Of a DNA stretch of 64,000 nucleotides, positions 60,044-64,000 are shown piece by piece. Position 1 is the first letter of the stretch. Each line of letters starts with the position of its first letter. A model generated the notes under the pieces. It was not told the origin of the DNA, searched no databases, and saw nothing but the letters and a program-made list of their open reading frames with translations. The DNA lies in assembly GCF_001514065.1 (NCBI RefSeq), contig NZ_KQ948424.1, positions 1,026,994 to 1,090,993 on the forward strand, written 5' to 3'. Source of the DNA: Streptomyces antibioticus. GTDB taxonomy: Bacteria; Actinomycetota; Actinomycetes; Streptomycetales; Streptomycetaceae. The position numbers and the translations under genes were made by a program.

Positions 60044-61219
60044 CTACGCCAACAACCCCCGCAACGGAAACACCGCCCGCCGAGTAGCCAGCACCGCCTG
60101 ATCCAGCCGGTCAGCCGGGTCGTACCCCGCCTCCCAGTCGGCCCACGCCACCGGCCACCGCCCATCAGTCATCCGCATCGGCCCCAACTGCCGCGTCCGA
60201 GCGAACACTTCCTGCCGCCAACTCTCAGGAATCACACTCTCCGGCGCCAACTCCCGCCCCGCAGCGATCCCCACCAGATGCGTCCACGACCGAGGCACGA
60301 CCTCCACGACCGCATACCCGCCCCCACCCAACGCGACCCACCGCCCGTCGGCGTAGGAGTGCGCCAGCTCATGACACGCCACCTGCACAGCCCGCTGCGC
60401 ATCCAACGACACCGCGAGATGAGCCAACGGATCCTCGAAGTGCGTATCCGCGCCGTGCTGCGTCACCAACACCTGCGGCCGGAAATCCGCCAGCAGCTCC
60501 GGCACCACCGCATGAAACGCCCGCAACCACCCCGCGTCCCCGGTCCCCGCCGGCAACGCGACATTCACCGCGCTCCCCTCCGCCACCCCGTCCGCCCCGG
60601 TCTCCTCAGCCCACCCGGTCTGCGGAAACAACGTCCGAGGATGCTCGTGCAGCGAAATCGTCAGAACCCGCGGATCCTCCCAGAACGCCGCCTGCACCCC
60701 GTCCCCGTGATGCACATCGACATCCACGTACGCGACCCGCTCGGCCCCCAGCTCCAACAGCCGCGCGATCGCCAACGACGCGTCGTTGTAGATACAGAAC
60801 CCCGACGCACCCCCAGGCATCGCATGATGCAGCCCACCCGCGAAGTTCACGGCATGCAGCGCATCCCCGTGCCACACCGCCTCCGCCGCCCCCACCGACT
60901 GCCCGGCGATCAAAGCGGACACCTCATGCATCCCGGCGAAGGCAGGATCATCGAGCGTCCCGATCCCGTACGCCCCGTCCGCCGCCCCGGGATTCTCCGA
61001 AGCCGCCTTCACGGCCTCGATGTAGTCCTCCCGATGCACCAGCCGCAGCGTCGACTCCCCGGCCGGCTTGGCCGCGACGACGTCCACTTCCCGGTCCAGC
61101 CCGAAGGCACTCACCAGGCTCCGGGTCAGCGCAAGCCGGACCGGATCCATCGGATGCTCCGGACCGAAGTCATAGCCCGTTACTGCCTCGTCCCACATCA
61201 GCTGTGCGCGGCCGCTCAT
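60044..61219 (-). CDS. acuC: Acetoin utilization protein AcuC / histone-deacetylase-family enzyme
   Basis: A 391-residue zinc-dependent deacetylase-like protein (histone deacetylase family). The metal site is in YVDVDVHHGDGVQAAF, with FNYAG-like NFAGGLHHAMPG and STHGADTHFED-like TQHGADTHFEDP. Family members remove acetyl groups from proteins such as acetyl-CoA synthetase, or act on polyamines. The ATG at 61217-61219 starts inside the MFS gene, overlapping it by 50 bases. Confidence 0.92.
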   Translation of the reverse strand: MSGRAQLMWDEAVTGYDFGPEHPMDPVRLALTRSLVSAFGLDREVDVVAAKPAGESTLRLVHREDYIEAVKAASENPGAADGAYGIGTLDDPAFAGMHEVSALIAGQSVGAAEAVWHGDALHAVNFAGGLHHAMPGGASGFCIYNDASLAIARLLELGAERVAYVDVDVHHGDGVQAAFWEDPRVLTISLHEHPRTLFPQTGWAEETGADGVAEGSAVNVALPAGTGDAGWLRAFHAVVPELLADFRPQVLVTQHGADTHFEDPLAHLAVSLDAQRAVQVACHELAHSYADGRWVALGGGGYAVVEVVPRSWTHLVGIAAGRELAPESVIPESWRQEVFARTRQLGPMRMTDGRWPVAWADWEAGYDPADRLDQAVLATRRAVFPLRGLLA

Positions 61220-62387
61220 GCCCGCCACCGTATCGGTCCGGTTGAGCAGCGAACGACCGGGCGTACACAAGCGTCACCAGCACCAACACCATCGGCACCA
61301 GCATCGCCCCGCGATAGCTCCAGGCGTCACCCAGCGCCCCCACCAACGGCGAACCGATCAAAAACCCCACATAGTTGAAGACATTGAGCCGCGCGACAGC
61401 CGCATCGGACGCCCCCGGGAACAGCCGCCCGGCCGCCGCGAAGGTCTGCGGCACCAGCACACACAGCCCCAGCCCCAGCAGCGTGAACCCGAGCATCCCG
61501 ACCCACGCGCCAGGCGCCACAGCCACCACGGCGAACCCGCCCGCAGCCACCACGGCCCCCACCCGCACCACCGTCACGGCCCCGAACCGCCGCACCCCGA
61601 AGTCTCCGAGCCCCCGCCCGATCAGGGTGGTGATCATGTAGACGTTGTACGGCACGGTCGCCAACTGCTCACTGCTCCCGAGCACGTCCTCCAGATACTT
61701 CGCGCTCCAGTTGGAGACGGTCGAGTCCCCGATGTACGCGAAGGTCATCACCAGACACAGCGGCAGCAACGCCTTGAAGACCACACCGCCCCCACCGCCG
61801 CCGACCTGCGCGTCCACCGGCTCGGGAGCATCGCTGTCGACGTACCACCGACTCCCGACGAACGCGGCCGGCAGCAGCACGGCCACCACCGGCAGATACG
61901 ACACGAACAACGCCAGATCCCAGTGCGCCCCCACCCACGCCAGCGACGCCCCCACGATCCCGCCGAGGCTGAACACGGCATGGAAGCTGAGCATGATGCT
62001 GCGCCCGTACGCCCGCTGCAGACTGACCCCGAGCATGTTCATCGAGGCGTCCAGCGCACCCACGGCCAGCCCGAACGCGGCCAGCGCGATCGCCAGCTCG
62101 ACCGTCGCGTCCCCCGCCCCGACCCCGAGCAGCGCCAGCAGCACGACCGGCTGGGCCCACCGCAGCAGCCGGCTCGGTGGTATGCGACGCACCAGCTTCT
62201 CGGTGGTCACGCTCCCGACCCCGGCCAGCACCGGCACGGCGGCCAGGAAGGCCGGCAGCAGCGCGTCGGAGATCCCGTAGCGGTCCTGGATCGCCGGAAT
62301 CCGCGTCACGAGCAGAGCGAAGGCCACCCCCTGCGCGAAGAAGCTGAACGCCAACGAGGCCCTACCGCGCCGCAGCACATCTGTCAT
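61170..62387 (-). CDS. MFS transporter
   Basis: A 405-residue membrane protein with about 12 hydrophobic segments, similar to the YbjJ/fucose-permease-type MFS group (SLAFSFFAQGVAFALLVTR, GALDASMNMLGVSLQ, FHAVFSLGGIVGA). A Gly run interrupts the central loop near residue 195. The substrate is unknown. Its last 50 bases overlap the start of acuC, so the two are likely co-transcribed. Confidence 0.9.
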   Translation of the reverse strand: MTDVLRRGRASLAFSFFAQGVAFALLVTRIPAIQDRYGISDALLPAFLAAVPVLAGVGSVTTEKLVRRIPPSRLLRWAQPVVLLALLGVGAGDATVELAIALAAFGLAVGALDASMNMLGVSLQRAYGRSIMLSFHAVFSLGGIVGASLAWVGAHWDLALFVSYLPVVAVLLPAAFVGSRWYVDSDAPEPVDAQVGGGGGGVVFKALLPLCLVMTFAYIGDSTVSNWSAKYLEDVLGSSEQLATVPYNVYMITTLIGRGLGDFGVRRFGAVTVVRVGAVVAAGGFAVVAVAPGAWVGMLGFTLLGLGLCVLVPQTFAAAGRLFPGASDAAVARLNVFNYVGFLIGSPLVGALGDAWSYRGAMLVPMVLVLVTLVYARSFAAQPDRYGGGHERPRTADVGRGSNGL

Positions 62388-62498
62388 GGCGGCGAGCGTA
62401 GGGCCCCGGACTACCCGTGGGTAGATCCAGCCAAAGATGAATTTCCCTCAGCTTCGATCCGAGCTGGTCCCGAAAGGTCTTGGCTTACGACGACGAGC

Positions 62499-63200
62499 TC
62501 AGGCGGCGACGGCGACCCGGCCCTTCATTTCCTGCTCAGCCGCCTCGACCTCGTCGGCGATCATCCGCTCCATGGGCCCGGCGGCCAGCGCCCCACTCAC
62601 CACCATCCCGAGCCCGATCGCACCGACCAGGACGACCGAGCCCAGCCACACCATGGTGTCCACGGGCACGGTGTACGCCCCCACCATCCGCACCACGCAC
62701 TCCCCGAGCAGCACCACACCCCACACCACCGAGAAGATCCGCTCGGCCCGCAGGAAGTCCGCGGACCCGGCCGCGCGGCCGCCCAGCAACCTCTCCCAGG
62801 CCGCGTGCTTGGCGGCGTCCGCCTTGACCAGGAAGGGCTTGAGAGCCGCCGTCATCATCGGCCGCCCCAGCACCACCGACGCCAGGACCCCGATCCCGAT
62901 CGTGCTGCTGACCGCACTGTCCTTGGCGAGCATCAGCCGCGGGTCCCCGGAGACAAAGCTGAGCAGCAGCGACACCAGGTTCACGACCAGGATCAGCCCG
63001 GCGAGCCCGTTGGCCTTCCGCTCCTTGACGACCGCCCACACGGTCCGCCCGGCCGGCACGACACTGCTCCAGGCGAGCGCCGCGAAGGTGCTCATCCCGA
63101 AGGCCTCCCGGAAGAGGTAGTACGACCCGACCGGCACCGCCACGTCCAGGAGCAGGGGGCGGAAGGGGTTCTGCGGCTTGTTCGCACTCGTCGTCGTCAT
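62499..63200 (-). CDS. VC0807-family membrane protein
   Basis: A 233-residue integral membrane protein with about six segments, matching the VC0807 family of unknown function (SYYLFREAFGMSTFAALAW, AERIFSVVWGVVLLGECV). The ATG at 63198-63200 was chosen because GGGAAG lies upstream and it gives a short cytoplasmic N-terminus. It is the next gene after a HAD phosphatase on the same strand. Confidence 0.8.
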   Translation of the reverse strand: MTTTSANKPQNPFRPLLLDVAVPVGSYYLFREAFGMSTFAALAWSSVVPAGRTVWAVVKERKANGLAGLILVVNLVSLLLSFVSGDPRLMLAKDSAVSSTIGIGVLASVVLGRPMMTAALKPFLVKADAAKHAAWERLLGGRAAGSADFLRAERIFSVVWGVVLLGECVVRMVGAYTVPVDTMVWLGSVVLVGAIGLGMVVSGALAAGPMERMIADEVEAAEQEMKGRVAVAA

Positions 63201-63293
63201 GCCCCCAGCTTCCCTTCCACCAGGGGTCCCCCAGTAGAAACGATCGTCCGGAGCTCGGCGTGACAAATGTCAGGCCGGCGACGATGCCCACGA

Positions 63294-63938
63294 TCACATC
63301 AGCAGGTCGGCCAACTCGCCCATGTCGGAGAAGAGTTGAGTGGCACCGGCGAGCCTGTCGGCAGGCGTCATGGCGGTGAACCCATAGACATCCATCCCGG
63401 CCGCGACAGCCGCCTGCACCCCCAGCGGACTGTCCTCGACGACCACACACCGCCCCGGCGCCACCCCCATCCGCTGGGCGGCGTACAGAAACAGATCCGG
63501 CGCCGGCTTCCCCCGCCCCACATCCTGCGAACTGAAGACCCGCGACTCCTCGAACCACCGGTCCAGCCCGGTCGTACGATGCCCGACCCGAATCCGCTCG
63601 TGACTCCCGGAGGAGGCCACGCAGTACGGCACTCCGGCACCGGCCAGCCTCTCCAGCACGTCCACCGCACCACCCACGGGCTTCAACTCCCGCTCGAACG
63701 CGTCAAACACCCGCCGATGAAAGACGTCGTCGAACTCGTCCGGCAGCCGCTCCCCCGTGCGCTCCAGCACCAGATCATGAATCCGATGCATCGCGGACCC
63801 CATGTAGTCCCGGATGGAGTCCTCGTACGAGGTCGGGTGCCCCAGCTCCGTCAGATAGGCCGCCAGCAACCGATTGGAGATCGGCTCACTGTCCACGAGG
63901 ACACCGTCATTGTCGAAGATCACCAAGTCATAGCGCAT
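63294..63938 (-). CDS. HAD-superfamily phosphatase (beta-phosphoglucomutase-like)
   Basis: A 214-residue HAD-IA hydrolase. Motif I is VIFDNDGVLVDSE near residue 6, motif II is in YCVASSGSHERI, the Lys motif is GKPAPDLFLYAA and motif III is VVVEDSPLGVQAA. The first Asp is followed by N-D rather than the usual D-x-D order seen as DLDG, as in some phosphoglycolate-like members. It probably acts on a sugar or organic phosphate. The ATG is at 63936-63938. Confidence 0.92.
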   Translation of the reverse strand: MRYDLVIFDNDGVLVDSEPISNRLLAAYLTELGHPTSYEDSIRDYMGSAMHRIHDLVLERTGERLPDEFDDVFHRRVFDAFERELKPVGGAVDVLERLAGAGVPYCVASSGSHERIRVGHRTTGLDRWFEESRVFSSQDVGRGKPAPDLFLYAAQRMGVAPGRCVVVEDSPLGVQAAVAAGMDVYGFTAMTPADRLAGATQLFSDMGELADLLM

Positions 63939-63957
63939 AACTTCACAGCCTAAACGC

Positions 63958-63992
63958 AGAAAACCCCGCACCGAACCGGTGCGGGGTTTTCT
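63958..63992. terminator. Strong terminator at the right edge
   Basis: AGAAAACCCCGCACCG / CGGTGCGGGGTTTTCT form a perfect 16-bp stem with a 3-base loop and T runs on both strands. It lies upstream of the HAD gene and so probably ends a transcript from beyond the window. Confidence 0.85.
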
Positions 63993-64000
63993 CAAAATTT

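Overview
The window is chromosomal DNA of a Streptomyces (very high G+C, G/C-biased third codon positions, frequent GTG starts). The lineage is shown by the developmental sigma factor BldN with its anti-sigma factor RsbN, the Rex-hem operon with a Rex operator, class I LysRS, a WhiJ-type regulator/DUF397 set, DUF2637 and DUF3558 proteins and the tiny actinobacterial ribosomal protein bS22. No transposase, phage, CRISPR array, tRNA or rRNA gene was seen.

Layout. 0-7.4 kb (minus strand): system II cytochrome c maturation (ccsB partial, resB, ccdA, TlpA-like thioredoxin), a secreted polysaccharide deacetylase-like lipoprotein, a histidine phosphatase and hemL. 7.6-13.8 kb: small conserved proteins, then a plus-strand metallo-redox cassette: FAD/Rieske oxidoreductase, a 61-residue peptide, a HemK/MTQ2-like methyltransferase, a CDGSH iron-sulfur protein and a heme-oxygenase-fold diiron-type oxidase, with overlapping genes. 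13.8-25.8 kb: exporters, regulators (LysR, two-component, HxlR, MarR), an FMN reductase/luciferase-like pair, a quinone oxidoreductase and YnfA. 26-33 kb: SDR, a phosphatase-GNAT fusion, rtcB, two DUF3558-type lipoproteins and a DUF2637 protein. 33-39 kb: lysS and argS around a large secreted fibronectin-III protein. 39-45 kb: a WhiJ-like cluster with DUF4253, an aminotransferase and a membrane-anchored HTH protein between two lipoproteins. 45-51.6 kb: tetrapyrrole synthesis, hemB and the coupled rex-hemA-hemC-hemD operon. 51.7-64 kb: glutaredoxin, HAD phosphatase, bldN-rsbN, acyltransferase and epimerase, bS22, an excisionase-type HTH protein, phosphatase, acuC, MFS, VC0807-like protein and a HAD phosphatase.

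How it fits together. hemL, hemA, hemC, hemD and hemB make uroporphyrinogen III. Rex, encoded first in its operon, should repress hemACD when NADH is high through the operator at 51562-51579. The heme made can feed the cytochrome c assembly genes at the left end. BldN drives aerial development, and a BldN-type promoter precedes rsbN, closing a feedback loop.

Structure outside the genes includes a dispersed repeat whose core occurs in two intergenic regions and also inside the hemA reading frame, a 29-base repeat at two gene 3' ends, a 21-bp-period tandem repeat, a 92-bp element with 12-bp inverted ends, several operator-like palindromes and several strong hairpin terminators. The least explained locus is the 9.3-13.1 kb metallo-redox cassette.
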